From contig JABAKD010000014.1 of assembly GCA_012845835.1 (NCBI GenBank), positions 5,255,896-5,319,895 of the forward strand: a stretch of DNA of 64,000 nt, in the 5' to 3' direction. The position numbers and the translations under genes were made by a program. The notes below the pieces were generated by a model that was not told the origin of the DNA, searched no databases, and saw only the letters and a list, made by a program, of their open reading frames with translations. This stretch comes from Undaria pinnatifida (taxonomy: Eukaryota > Sar > Phaeophyceae > Laminariales > Alariaceae). Below are positions 51,801 through 60,074 of this stretch, piece by piece; the stretch's first letter is position 1, and the number at the start of each line of letters is the position of its first letter.

Positions 51801-52723
51801 GAAGAGATATTTTACTGTTTTACGGAAGGACGTTCGATTTTTTTCGGAACCGCGTCTACGCTATCGGACCGACATCTACGCTACGTTCTCGAAGGGCTCG
51901 AAGGGCGAAAAATATAGCAATCGTATCCATAACTGCATTAATTTATACCAAGTATCAAATAGAGCTGAGTCAAGCAAGGTGATGGCGACAAGAAAGGGCA
52001 TAAGATGCGCGCGCGTCGGTCTTGCACGGAAAAAAAGAAAGCTGTTGGAGATTGCAACGAACGGAGGATGATAGTTGGTGTCCGCGCGACTTCGTGTGCT
52101 GTTCTTACGCAGACAAACAAGGTGTTGGCTAAAACAATAGAAAAGAGCCAACAAGATTATTTCGCGCGACTTCGTGTGCCGATATTTCGCGGACAAGTAA
52201 GGTGATGGATATAGGCCGCTAACCGTGCGTTTTCATGTGTCGGTACTCGTAGACAAGCGAGGTGCTGGAGACGACAATGTATATGAGCTGCTTCCGCACG
52301 ACATTGTGCGTCTCGTTCTGTCGTATAGACAAGCAAGCTGTTAGCGAATACAATAACAGTGGGTAAGCGGTGTTGTCCGCGCGACTTCGTGTGCCGGTCT
52401 TTCGCGGAAAGCAAGGTGTGTTGGTGACTGCAACAACAGTCGATAAGATGCTTTTGGCGACACTTCGTGTGCAGGTCTTTCGCAAACAAGCAAGGTGTGG
52501 GCGCGACTGCTGCATAGTAATTGTGAGCCGTTTACCTCGTGACTTCGTGCGTCGGTTTTTCGCAGGAGCATGCGGAGCACAGAATAGTATAGCAGCATGC
52601 ATTGATATTTATTTATTTTTAGCAGGCCCATCGTTCGTCATCATTCAAGACCCCGCCATGATCGCGGGGAATTTGAACAAGAGAACAGATAGGACACCTC
52701 AATGGCAGCATTTATCAAATCAG
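40731..52723 (+). CDS. unrecognised multi-exon gene, probably helical-repeat protein (gene span)
   Basis: At least six, probably seven, exons whose phases fit end to end: 40731-40882, 40935-41040 (weak), 41303-41359, 41408-41493, 46530-46571, 46701-46765, 52623-52723. The joined product contains GTLEEQLRYVGVI, VELLVRCQDMGDCRDFSNEL, VKVAGIPL, NDLNCRLFVEGIAL, DVRGVSVRRQLCLCLLNQFL, then AGPSFVIIQDPAMIAGN. Leu/Val-rich amphipathic helices suggest an armadillo/HEAT-like solenoid; I do not recognise the family. Introns of 5.0 and 5.9 kb hold tandem arrays and MITEs. The last exon ends in phase 0, so the gene continues, possibly at 56426. A minus-strand gene (52.8-55.5 kb) would then lie inside its intron. 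Confidence 0.55.
40935..41040 (+). CDS. unrecognised + gene, exon b (weak)
   Basis: Acceptor CCTTACAG|C enters from phase 2, donor GCC|GTAAGG leaves phase 0, which is what its neighbours require. Contains a 19-bp tandem duplication (TTATTTCCGATACTACACC twice). The sequence is not strongly protein-like. Confidence 0.3.
41303..41359 (+). CDS. unrecognised + gene, exon c
   Basis: Acceptor GATTTTGCAG|GTG, donor ATT|GTACGT, 19 codons, phase 0 at both ends: VQQPETGTLEEQLRYVGVI. Confidence 0.55.
41408..41493 (+). CDS. unrecognised + gene, exon d
   Basis: Acceptor CTTCCCTAG|GTC in phase 0: VELLVRCQDMGDCRDFSNEL, VKVAGIPL. Two donors are possible: GCT|GTGTAC at 41493 (phase 2, fits the next exon) or CCG|GTGGGC at 41501 (phase 1). 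The second is exactly where the H tandem array begins. Confidence 0.6.
41494..42636 (+). repeat. tandem array H, ~140-180-bp units, starting at the 5' splice site
   Basis: About seven degenerate units: GTGGGCATGGGGTGGTTCAG, AGTAAGGAATGCTTCCAAGG, GTGTCTAGTAGGGTATATAC, TCAAGGGTACCCGGGTACCA, AACCTGGTTGT, ATACCCGGGTATATACCCGG, then GTATCTCC...GTACCCTACTAAACACCCTT. It continues after a MITE at 43090-43400. Palindromic ACCCGGGT sites recur. Confidence 0.88.
42637..43089. mobile_element. MITE family C inserted into array H, with internal 25-bp satellite
   Basis: Left terminus GACGCGTGCTACAATAGAGG, body TTTCTGACTGGCGGGGCTCC, right terminus CTCTATCGTAGCACGCGTC. The array sequence is interrupted in mid-unit (TTCAGAGTAGT | CAGTAGTGAATGCTTCC), suggesting a 7-9-bp target duplication. 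Confidence 0.85.
42876..43080 (+). repeat. 25-bp tandem repeat grown from a MITE terminus (8 units)
   Basis: Units TATCGTAGAAGGGGTCTACC plus CCCTC at exact 25-bp spacing, beginning and ending within the MITE's CTCTATCGTAG terminal word. Confidence 0.92.
43090..43400 (+). repeat. tandem array H, continuation
   Basis: Resumes GTGAATGCTTCCAATGGTGT, GTGGGTATGGGATGGTTCAA, GGTACCAAACC, with GATACCCGGGTAGATACCCG near the end. Confidence 0.85.
43620..44985 (+). repeat. GATGTT/GATATT hexamer-type microsatellite, interrupted by MITE A
   Basis: More than 1 kb of imperfect GATNTTGATNTT. Forward frames read Asp-Val/Asp-Ile, reverse frames Asn-Ile/Thr-Ile. Split by MITE A at 43875-44113. Confidence 0.88.
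43875..44113. mobile_element. MITE family A, copy 2
   Basis: Left CACATCGGACAGATCACGAT, right GGGATCTGATCTGCCCGACG TGTG (split here). Flanked by AATGTTTT on both sides, an 8-bp target duplication. Interior as in the copies at 2 and 45.4 kb. Confidence 0.85.
45380..45627. mobile_element. MITE family A, copy 3
   Basis: Left CACATGGGACAGATCACGAT, interior CTCACCCGGCAACATGATCT, GTAGGCCATGCAGATCATAT, right GGGGATCTGATCTGTCCGAT. About 240 bp. Confidence 0.85.
45757..45960 (+). repeat. (CTGC)n microsatellite
   Basis: About 20 perfect GCCT tetramers, then variants. Gives Leu-Pro-Ala-Cys frames on one strand and Gln-Ala-Gly-Arg on the other; no gene. Confidence 0.92.
46050..46310 (+). repeat. (GGGAT)n / GGGGT minisatellite
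   Basis: GGGATGGGATGGGATGGGAT in tandem, plus GGGTGGGGTGG variants. Flanking words (CCCGTCGACGGG) recur at 46036, 46156 and 46393, so a ~120-240-bp higher-order repeat exists. Confidence 0.88.
46530..46571 (+). CDS. unrecognised + gene, exon e
   Basis: Acceptor TGTTCATTAG|G (enters phase 2), donor GCTCT|GTAAAA (leaves phase 2): NDLNCRLFVEGIA plus split Leu codons at both ends. Very short; supported by phase fit on both sides. Confidence 0.45.
46701..46765 (+). CDS. unrecognised + gene, exon f
   Basis: Acceptor GGATTTTCTCCAG|C (enters phase 2), donor ATCAG|GTAGGT (leaves phase 1): DVRGVSVRRQLCLCLLNQFL, S. Amphipathic helix typical of solenoid repeats. Confidence 0.5.
47228..47735 (-). repeat. 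72-bp minisatellite E, array 2 (~7 units, reverse)
   Basis: Reverse complement of array 1: GTATACCTCTGATCAAGGCT, ACGGTAGTAGGGGGGTACCC, CCAATTTTCACTACCGGGTC, AAAGCCAAAAAAGG. Right flank GAGCCACTGGCGCGAGTGAC mirrors the flank of array 1. Confidence 0.92.
48216..48493. mobile_element. MITE family C, complete copy
   Basis: GACGCGTGCTACGATAGAGG at the left, CTCTATCGTAGCACACGCGT C at the right; the best-preserved terminal repeats in the window. Body CTGAACGATGGGGCTCTTTA, ACCCAAAATCGTCGGAAAT. Confidence 0.9.
48805..49380 (+). repeat. 72-bp minisatellite E, array 3 (~7 units), entered from a MITE C end
   Basis: Begins at a MITE C terminus (AGACGCTTGCTACGATAGAG) and runs through GTAGTGAAAATTGGGGGTAC units to 49350. 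Two higher-order blocks contain the variant GAACTAGTAGTGAAATTGGG. Confidence 0.9.
49392..49663 (-). mobile_element. MITE family C, copy
   Basis: Left GACGCGTGTGCTACCTACGA, body GACGATTTTGGGTTAAGGAG, right CCTCGTATCGTAGCATGCGTC (split: 20+1). Confidence 0.82.
50172..50437 (+). mobile_element. MITE family C, copy
   Basis: Left GACGCGTCCTATACGATAAA, body CTGAATGACGGGGCTCCTTA, right TTTATCGTAGCACGCGTC. Flanked by AATT on both sides. Confidence 0.85.
50611..50869 (-). mobile_element. MITE family C, copy
   Basis: Left GACGCGTGCTGCGATAGAGG, body GACGATTTTGGGTTAAGGAG, right TTCTATCGTAGCATGCTTC. Confidence 0.82.
50930..51400. mobile_element. MITE family C, diverged and nested copies
   Basis: Termini at ~50946 (TATGCTACGGTGGAGGTGGA) and 51281 (TATGTCGTAGCACGCGTC), with a further end at ~51371-51404. 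Poly-T/poly-G tracts interrupt the body. Confidence 0.65.
51565..52575 (+). repeat. ~75-80-bp tandem units with CTTCGTGTGCCG...TTTCGC words
   Basis: GCGCGACTTCGTGTGCCG, GTTCTTACGCAGACAAACAA, GGTGTTG recur at about 51576, 52082, 52158, 52225, 52295, 52380, 52455 and 52535. The units contain TTTCGCAG-like acceptor words and stop just before the exon at 52623. The segment GTTGGTGTCCGCGCGACTTC (51564 and 52073) marks a higher-order duplication. Confidence 0.78.
52623..52723 (+). CDS. unrecognised + gene, exon g
   Basis: Acceptor TTTATTTTTAG|CA (enters phase 1), donor CAG|GTTTCC (leaves phase 0): GPSFVIIQDPAMIAGNLNKR, TDRTPQWQHLSNQ. Strongly protein-like. Confidence 0.55.
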
Positions 52724-52772
52724 GTTTCCCAATCGATTGGGCATCACATTCATATTCTTATCAACAATGTTA

Positions 52773-53164
52773 TTATTTCGCGCACTCGTCCAGATAAAAA
52801 CGTGCGGGGCGAAAAACGGAAAAAAAGACAGGACACAGTAGAGGAAAAGAACAACAGTTGCTAGCGAAAGATAGGAAAATAAAAACCAAAAACAGCAAGG
52901 GAAACCACCAACGAAAGAAAAAAGAAAAGAAAACTACAAAGAAAAAGGATAGAAAATGAAGGAAATAGAACAACAAGAAGTACAGCACTACGACGGCGCA
53001 AACCGAAAAATAATGAAAAACACATATGGAAGTTTTTTTCGCACGTCGTTCCCCCGTGCATGCCCCCACCAACAACCCAACCATGCCCCCCGCGACCATC
53101 ATTGGCTTGGTTTTCGCAGGCATTCCCGCCGGGTGTCCTCTAGAGTCCATCCCCATCCCACGTC
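52773..53164 (-). CDS. minus gene, exon 3 (3' end uncertain)
   Basis: Acceptor ATGATAACAG|GA enters phase 1 as required: RGMGMDSRGHPAGMPAKTKP, MMVAGGMVGLLVGACTGERR. After residue ~45 the frame becomes Phe-rich over a T-rich strand, so the true stop or another intron may come earlier. Confidence 0.45.
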
Positions 53165-55497
53165 CTGTTATCATAGTAACTGCACATACATGAGCAGCAA
53201 AGCAAGATTAAGTGGATGTCTTCGAAAGTCCACCCTCCGTCACACATGCTTAGCAGCAAGACATCTACTTACTGTAGCGACACACGAGCAGCAAAGCCAT
53301 CAGTGGATGTCTTCCAAAGGCGTCATTAACGAAACAGTTAGTCGCACAACACTTGTAAAGGCGGAAAAAAAAAATAGGTACCTACTAGCGCAAACGAAGT
53401 CAATACCCGCTAGTCCATCCTCGCCAAGCAAAACAGCTACGGTGACCACAAAGAAGAAGGAATTGATCAGTCCGCTAACGAGAGTCAGGTTCGCCACAGA
53501 AAAACAGCTGGCTACACGCGAGGAGCAGCACCGAAACCTCTCAGCTACCGCTTGCGTCCAATCCGACCCATCCACCTCCGTCTCCACACACCCCTCCCCC
53601 TCCCGGTCATCCCCAAAGCCCAAGGCAGGCGACCGCATGTAGCCCGAGGCGGGGGAGTACACCAACGCCGCTCCTTGCAACCACGCGGTGTCCATGCTCA
53701 AACTGCCCTCTGCGCTGCCCCCCTGGATGGGGTCTGACCCCAAGGTCTCTTGGCCGGGGGAGGACACCAGCTCCGCTACCGGGGACGACAAATGGTCCAG
53801 TTCAGGGAAGTCTTGGTTCGAACCCCCTAAGTCGGTCGAGTCATCACCCCCCGCGTTCAAGTCGGTCCTGGTTGCGCTATCTGTTACCGGAGGCCGCACC
53901 GGATCCAATGCCGGGGGCAAATTTTGCACCGACCACCCCGAGGAGTGGGCCGTGTCGTCGGCCCCTGCGTCTGATTCGGCGTGAGTCGCCGACCTGTCCG
54001 TTTCCGGAGGCCACGCCGGATCCAATTCCGGACACCAATTTTGCACCGGCCTCCCCGAAGTAGCCGCGTCCTTGTCCCCAACGTCTGAGTCCTCGGGGCT
54101 CGTTGGCATTATTTGCGTTTCCGGAGGCGACCATACCGGATCCAACGCCGGGCACCAACTTTGCTCCGATCCCCCCGAGGGGTTACCCGCCCCATCACCC
54201 CCTTCGTCTGAATTTCTGCAGTGGCTCGAGCTGCCCTCCTCAGCGTCCGAACCAGTCCAGTCGATCGAGCTGTCTAACCCTGTCCGGTTGGCCGAGCCAA
54301 ACTTGGCGCTGCCCACCCAGACGGTGTTCGATCCCCACATTTCGAGGCCGGGGGGGCACCCGGGCTCCGATACCGCGGACCACACGATGTCCGAGTCCGC
54401 GGAGGCGGAGGAGGACGAGGAGGAGGAGGCGGAGGCGGGGTTGCTTTCCGCAATGTCCGGCGAGGTTGGGTCGTGGGTGGACCGTGCGGGGTTGGAACCC
54501 GTTGGAGTAGGGGAGACGGGGTTGCTGTTCGTGAGGTCCAGCGTTATGGTATTGTCGGTTTGCGCGATGACAAGGTCGCTGCACAGAACGGGGTCTGATC
54601 CCGAGGGGTTGGAGGAGGACCCGCTGTCCTGACGGGCCGCCCATGTGGTGTCGGCTTGCTCCGTGACAAGGGTGGAGCGGTCTGATTCCGGCGAGCTGGG
54701 TGGGTTGTCTGTCGGGGGTGCGTCCAACACGCGCGATATAGCCGCTTCGACCATGGCCATCCTCGCAGCATCATCATGCTCCTGCAAAGGCAGAGCAGCG
54801 ATAAAGGAGGGCGAGCAAACGAAGTAGGGAGCGAGCGAGGATCTGTGTCAGTTAGTGGAGCGCATCATGTAGGCACGGTGACAACGGGCACAAGGACGGC
54901 GGCCAAGCACGCCATCAAACCAAAGCAACGCAACGCGAAGGCAAAGCGTGAAGCCGAAAGAACAAAGAACACTTACTTCTCGACGAAAGCCCACAGGCAC
55001 CTATAAGTCTGCTGATATCGTACAAGAACCTCTTTGCGGCTATGATGCCGACGCGATAACCTTCTCACCTTGGCAACTAGCGTCTCATTGACGGCCGTGT
55101 CGCTACCCACGGCCAGATCGAACACGCACGACTTCATGGAAGGCGTTGGTGACAATTCGAACTTCGAACAAAAATCCCTTCCCTCTGAAAGAACAAGTAC
55201 CTGGTAGTCTGGTTGGCGTCCCCGCTGACTGACGAAAATGATGACGGTCGCTGTTCTCGGATACCCGGCAGAACGCGTGGCGAACAGAAGAAGTAGCAAC
55301 AGTAGTAAGTAGCGGTGACGAGCAGCGAGAAAAAGGCACGGTGATGTCGGCGGTAGGCAAGGAGGTCTTGTCTCGAGGCACAACACAGATATCACGATGC
55401 AGGGAACGTGTTCGACTGATCTGTGTGGGGTGGTGGCGATCCGGTCAGTCGGCACAATGAGTACGCTGCGACTCGCTGCCAGCTCGGCTTGGTACAT
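52773..55497 (-). CDS. unrecognised Ser/Pro/Asp-rich putative membrane protein (gene span, 3 exons)
   Basis: Exons (minus): 55497-54977, 54781 (or 54761)-53386, 53164-~52773; introns about 195-215 and 221 bp. Exon 1 has a hydrophobic Leu run after basic residues ([12 protein letters not shown] then FATRSAG), consistent with a signal peptide or anchor that could start at an internal Met. Exon 2 is 465 codons of Ser/Asp/Pro/Thr-rich, probably disordered sequence with degenerate ~35-residue repeats (QSWCPALDPVWSPPET, QNWCPELDPAWPPET, QNLPPALDPVRPPVT), then a hydrophobic segment (INSFFFVVTVAVLL). Exon 3 adds a Gly/Met-rich hydrophobic stretch. I recognise no family. It may be a surface or vesicle protein; that is inference. 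The last exon's Phe-rich tail may be non-coding T-rich DNA. Confidence 0.6.
53386..54781 (-). CDS. minus gene, exon 2 (large, repeat-containing)
   Basis: The obvious acceptor, GCCTTTGCAG|GAG at 54781, needs phase 0. A second AG 20 bases on (GATGCTGCGAG|GATGGCC, exon start 54761) fits phase 2 and keeps MAMVEAAISRVLDAPP in frame. Alternatively translation starts at that Met and exon 1 is separate. Donor GCTA|GTAGGT, leaving phase 1. The opposite strand is open too, but its composition is less natural. Confidence 0.65.
54977..55497 (-). CDS. minus gene, exon 1
   Basis: ATG at 55497, donor GAGAA|GTAAGT at 54977, leaving phase 2. Contains the Leu-run hydrophobic segment, TVIIFVSQRGRQPDYQVLVL, and KEVLVRYQQTYRCLWAFVEK. 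The frame stays open upstream to 55722, but there it is made of a ~53-bp tandem repeat, so the later Met is preferred. Phase 2 does not fit the obvious next acceptor (see next exon). Confidence 0.5.
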
Positions 55498-55529
55498 CTC
55501 GACGCTCGGCACGACCACTGTGCTCGAAT

Positions 55530-55690
55530 TGCGCCTCACCTCTTGAAAGCCTCGGCTTGAATACAAGACAAGATTGCTCGAATTGTGCCTTGGCTCTTGA
55601 AAGCCTTTGCTCATGCAAGACAATATTGCTCGAATTGTGCCTTGCCTCTTTAAAAAGCCTCGGCTTGATTTAATTCTTGCAAGCAAGACA
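55530..55690 (-). repeat. ~53-bp tandem repeat (3 units)
   Basis: CTCTTGAAAGCCTCGGCTTG, CAAGACAA(G/T)ATTGCTCGAA, TTGTGCCTTG three times, directly upstream of the minus gene. Confidence 0.85.
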
Positions 55691-55721
55691 AGCCTCGCCG
55701 GAGCGGGACTGGTCACATACA

Positions 55722-55845
55722 TAGCTACTGACTATTAATAATAAAATATATTATGTAGTGCTGGACCTTGGCTGGACCACATACATATCTACTGACTATT
55801 AATAATAAAATATAGTGCGTAGTGCTGGACCCAAGGGCTGGACCA
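55722..55845. repeat. ~62-bp direct duplication
   Basis: CTACTGACTATTAATAATAA, AATATA...GTAGTGCTGGACC occurs twice; within the putative upstream region of the minus gene. Confidence 0.85.
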
Positions 55846-56425
55846 AGGACGGTAGGTAGTCCCGCAGGAGGTAGATCTCTTTGGTCAGGATTCATTTGGT
55901 GTGGAGTTACGCCGAGGCGGGTTGTGTGCCATGACCACCCTCTTGGGGGACAGCATCGAAAGGCATAGAGCACAACCCAGCCTTGAGACTCGAGTTTCGA
56001 GTCTCAGGTCTCGAGGATCCATTGTGATGACCTAGCGGCAGTTAGGTCATCATCATTGTCGAGGACGCTTGTAGACACAAGGAGGATGGAGGATGCAAAA
56101 AAAGATTTTCGTGGATCTTGGACGTGAATTGCTGTAGTGATAATGAGGCGGTATTCTACAGGGAATTACCGACATTCGAGTTGCGCTTATTCAACCCCAA
56201 ACCCCGAATTTTGGGTCATAATTTGAAGAACGCATCACACACATCTGTGGAACTCCTTGAAATGAAAATGAACGTAATTTCTGCAGCTGACTCCCTGTCC
56301 ATCTCTAGGTCGCTGCCCTGCAGCTCATGGACATAAGCGCCGCAGGCGGTTAGAGAGAGAGACGTCATTTTCATTGAAGCTAAGCGTGGCAATCCCAACA
56401 TTCTGCAATTCGCCTAGTTAAATAG
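55846..56425. other. no gene identified
   Basis: Contains a short palindrome (GAGACTCGAGTTTCGAGTCTC near 55985) and an imperfect inverted pair (GTCATTTTCATTGAAGC at 56365 against TTGAAATGAAAATGAACG at 56257). Confidence 0.35.
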
Positions 56426-56605
56426 TTTGACCGTATGCAGCAGCAAGATGAGTACTTGTTCGAATTGGCTCCGCTCGGGCCAGAAGACTTGCTGTCGCGT
56501 TGCGGAGAAGGACCTGGTAACTGGTGGGGAGAGGTGGACGAGGACTGCCTGAGAATGGACGAGACGGGTCGTGTGGTGCTGGTGGATCCTGACGTGTACT
56601 ACGAG
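56426..56605 (+). CDS. exon (start exon, or continuation of the unrecognised + gene)
   Basis: Open from an in-frame stop at 56423. ATG at 56435 could start a new gene, or AATAG|TTTGACC could be an acceptor in phase 0 continuing from 52723. MQQQDEYLFELAPLGPEDLL, SRCGEGPGNWWGEVDEDCLR, MDETGRVVLVDPDVYYE, then donor GAG|GTGAGC in phase 0. Clearly protein-like; family not recognised. Confidence 0.6.
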
Positions 56606-57518
56606 GTGAGCAATATGCAAAGAGGCAGGAGGAACAAGAGGGACAGAGTGTGGTATACACCAGTATGTAGGTCTTCTGTCCGATGTCTCGGACACTTGTT
56701 CACGTTCTCGTCAAAGTGCAATGTGGTTGTTCCGTGGCATAAGGATCTCTTCGTTGGCTGTAGGCAATGGACGTGCCAGGTGCAGCAGTGTAGCAGCAAC
56801 GGTAGCAGCAGCGGCAGCAGCAGGAGAATAGTCAGCTGCGTGTGTTCAAAAATAAAGAAGTATCTCTTGAGCAATCGTCAAAGAGCAGCCAGCAGCAGCA
56901 AGAGGATAGGTGGTGGATTCTCCAAATCGAAAGGATGGAAGCATCTCCGTGAGCAATCGACATACGGCAGCAGAGGTAGCAACCACAACAGCAGCAAGAG
57001 TAGTAGCGGCAGCAACGGCAACAGCAGCAGCATGTTTGAGTACTTGGATAATTCACAACTAGCAGGCCGTAGGTGCCTCGGTAGACGTCCCAAAATCATC
57101 GAGGGACCTCTGTGGGCAATCGACTACCAGCATCTTCTACAGCAGCAGCAGCGAGTAGTATGCCCTGCATGCGTAGCCTGCCATAGCCAAATGACGCCAA
57201 CGGGTGCAGATTATGTCTGCGCGAGGCGTGCTTCCGCCTACGTTTGCATGGTTGCCTGAACTCGGGTGTCCCTGTCTGAGCGTTTTGCATTGATATCGAC
57301 GCAAGCGGCAACCACAAGCGCGTATACCAGGTGTGCGGGCAGCCACCTTGTGACTGAGGTGGTGAGGACCGCACCAGGCCAATCACACGACTTTTGGCCC
57401 GCGACTTCGACAAAACGGTGGAAATAACCCTAACCCCGACCGCCTGGGTATTCTTCTGAACGAAGATGTACGAAAGAGTTATTAATTGTGTGGAGTATCA
57501 ACCTTTTGTTCGAAACAG
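56606..57518 (+). other. intron with GCAGCAGCA-rich sequence
   Basis: The reading frame of the previous exon happens to stay open to 57259, but past the donor it becomes Ser/Cys-rich (CAG/AGC repeats) and is taken as intron. Confidence 0.5.
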
Positions 57519-57645
57519 GTCACACTAGTGGTAAGACTAGTGGTAAACACTACTGGAGGTGGAGGACACTTCGGCGGCATGGAAGACGGCGGTGGCGTCG
57601 AAGCACGCGCCATCTCAGCCGACCTCACGACGAACAAGCATCAGG
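57519..57645 (+). CDS. candidate exon, 3' end uncertain
   Basis: Acceptor TCGAAACAG|GTC fits phase 0: VTLVVRLVVNTTGGGGHFGG, MEDGGGVEARAISADLTTNK, HQ. The likely donor (CAG|GGTTAC or CAGG|GTTACA) does not give phase 0 for the next exon, so a piece is missing. Tandem CTAGTGGTAA at the start gives two alternative donors. Confidence 0.4.
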
Positions 57646-58195
57646 GTTACAGATGCGGCCCTGTCAAACCGTCTAGTAGTTGTAGGAGCGCGCAGCAGTA
57701 CCAGCTGCACGCATGTCCGGCATCTCGTTGTAGTTCGGGCTCATCCCCTAACTTAGGAGGCGGGACTGCTTCTTCCGATGCTATCATCGTCACTTTTGTC
57801 GAGATTTCACGTTGCGCGCCCCCCCTGAAGTCCTAACGTAGTTAATGCCGAACAACATTGACTGCCGGTGTCCCTCTTACCATTACCTCGCTCGTACTCT
57901 ATTGTAGTGCATTGCATATGTGCGAATGCAACGTGCAACATGCACCAGCCTTTACAAACTGCTGTTTCCCCCTACGAGTAACTGCGTACGTACGCGAGGA
58001 GCCAGGCCACCAGCATACATAACAGCATCAGTACAATTCCTACGAACTTTGAGCATTTTCCCAGCAAGAACGTCTACACTCAGCCCAAAATCAATGCAAA
58101 GCTCGAACGATTTTTAACCTTTTGCCCACGATAGAAGATAGAAAACCCACCCCACCCCACCCCACTCCACTCCACCGCCTTCCGCGCGTGTACAG

Positions 58196-58477
58196 CACCA
58201 CTACGCGCAGCGTAACTACTTCCGGATCGCAGTTTCCGTCCTGTTTTCGGTGCTTTCGGGTAGGCATCTGGGGCGGGCGTGTCCCCTAACCCCGCAGCTA
58301 GTGGAACATCTCTCCAAGGTGTGGCACAGGCCCCGGCGGCCGGTGGCGGGAGTTCTGTCGAGCAGGAGGGATATCGGCGGAATTGGAAGGGACGAAGATG
58401 GAGACGGGGGTGGGAATGGGGTTGGGGGGGATACTGGGCGGGCGATTTTGGAAGGGGGGGTTGTTGCTGTCGCCCTG
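58196..58477 (+). CDS. exon, unrecognised product
   Basis: Acceptor GCGTGTACAG|CAC, donor CTG|GTGAGT, 94 codons, phase 0 at both ends: HHYAQRNYFRIAVSVLFSVL, SGRHLGRACPLTPQLVEHLS, KVWHRPRRPVAGVLSSRRDI, then a Gly/Asp-rich loop and AILEGGVVAVAL. Helical at the start. May belong with 56426-56605. Confidence 0.5.
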
Positions 58478-58842
58478 GTGAGTTTTTTTTTCTTTTTCGT
58501 GACTGTTAACCCGTTTAGGACTTCGCCCTTGTTTTTTGAGACAAACTGCTTGAACTTAGTGTGCTTTTTATGTGCAGTAAAAGGATCAAGGTTGGCGGTG
58601 TAGGTATAAATTTGCTGCTGTTTGTATGAGGGCCAAAATGGTGCTCAGTAATGGGTAGCGCTGTGGGTTGGTATGCATTGCGTTCGGGCATTGCGTGGCC
58701 ACAATGACCTTGCTGTATTTTGCAATGTGTATCTCCGTTTTGTACCTTTGTGGCCACAGAGCTCGCGTCTCTTGGAGGAGGCAACGGCACAAACACTTCT
58801 TGGTCGTGCTCGATGTAGATTGGTGGGATTTCACTTTAATTT

Positions 58843-59050
58843 TTTTTTTTTTTTTTTCAATCCTCCGGCGGATGGGGAAAAATAAAGCTTTCGCTCACCA
58901 CACTTCCACGTATTTTTATACGCGTCGTGTGTCGATTTAACTCAGTTGCTTTCGCAGCCCAACGCTAGCTGGCGCACCCTTCGGGTCCCATTGTAGGTAT
59001 AGCGTAAGCTGTCCCTATCAGCTTACGCTATACCTACAATGGGACATTCT
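58843..59050 (+). repeat. element O, copy 3, ending in a perfect hairpin
   Basis: T run, CCTCCGGCGGATGGGGAAAA, AGCTTTCGCTCACCACACTT, CCCAACGCTAGCTGGCGCAC, then TCCCATTGTAGGTATAGCGT AAGCTG (two pieces) and its exact reverse complement after a 7-base loop (TCCCTAT). Confidence 0.82.
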
Positions 59051-59700
59051 GATGTGAAGAACAAACGGTCTGCTGTGCCTTTGTATCTGACTGCCGCGTT
59101 TGTGGCGCGAACTTGTGTTTTTTAGTAAAAAGTACTAAGTCCGTTAGCTGGCTTGCTTCGACCCTCAACAAATATCTATCACCCCCGTGGGAACTTCCGA
59201 TGCAAAAAAAATGACGAAAAAAAATCTCGATGACAGCGTCGGCCACATGAAGCAACTCGAGCTGCTGGCGTAGGAGATGTGTTCGAACTGTACGACTCAG
59301 GAAGCTGTGAGGCAAGCGGGAGGCAGCACGAAGATACTCGGATTGCCTCGAGCTTTTTCTGGACGCTTGAGTATATCGCGCTCGTCGCCTTTTTGGTCTG
59401 TATGTACTATAATGCAATACATAATCAAGTCCCAAAAGGGTTAATACCCAAACTAATAAAGGTCTTGAAACCCACAGTATGGATTAATATGAAGAACAAG
59501 CACACCGCGCCTTGGTGCTGCTGTATCTGACTGGCGCGTTTGTGGCTCGACTTGCCATTTTTAATTAAGAAATACTGCAGCAGTAAGTCGGTTAGCTGGC
59601 TTGCGACATTCAATATGTATATGTACATACTCCGGAGTATATGTATTAACAGATGCATGCTACGGTGGCGGTGCACATTTTTTTTTTCTTAGGCGCCTTC
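59051..59700. other. no gene identified; duplicated block
   Basis: A ~90-bp block (GAAGAACAA(A/G)CNCNCCGCG..., CTGACTG(C/G)CGCGTTTGTGGC, AAGTCNGTTAGCTGGCTTGC) occurs at about 59055-59155 and 59490-59610. A MITE C terminus relic is at 59650. Confidence 0.5.
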
Positions 59701-59704
59701 CTTA

Positions 59705-59796
59705 CTTGACGCCTTTGCAACTGGAAACCCGTTTTGGAGACGAAATTACTTGGATTTAGCATGGGGAGGGGTTTGGGGGCTCTAAAGGGAGCTCTT
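59705..59796 (+). repeat. dispersed repeat D, copy 3
   Basis: GACGCCTTTGCAACTGGAAA, ATTACTTGGATTTAGCATGG, GGAGGGGTTTGGGGGCTCTA. Confidence 0.75.
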
Positions 59797-60074
59797 TACC
59801 CCATCCAGAACTGTTTTTTTTTAGAAAAATGAAAGAGGCATCCCACGGTAGGGGTTGCAGTTGTTAGACTAAACGTTTGTGACTGGTTGAGCTCCTCAAG
59901 TGTGGAACTATCGGGTAGTGTGATAGCTTTACGAGTACAGTGGTTGATTTTAGGACTGGTGTTGGTCGGATTGCGCGATCGAATGCCTTCGAAGTCATGG
60001 TCCGGGTGATATGTTGAAGTCCTCGTGGTTAGAGCTCAGAAACTTCTGCTGCACCCTTAGCGTGGGATGACTCG

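Noticed and set aside
54072..54632. 186-codon plus-strand frame opposite the minus gene
   Set aside because: It shadows the Ser/Asp-rich exon; the minus strand has the splice sites, repeats and hydrophobic segment.
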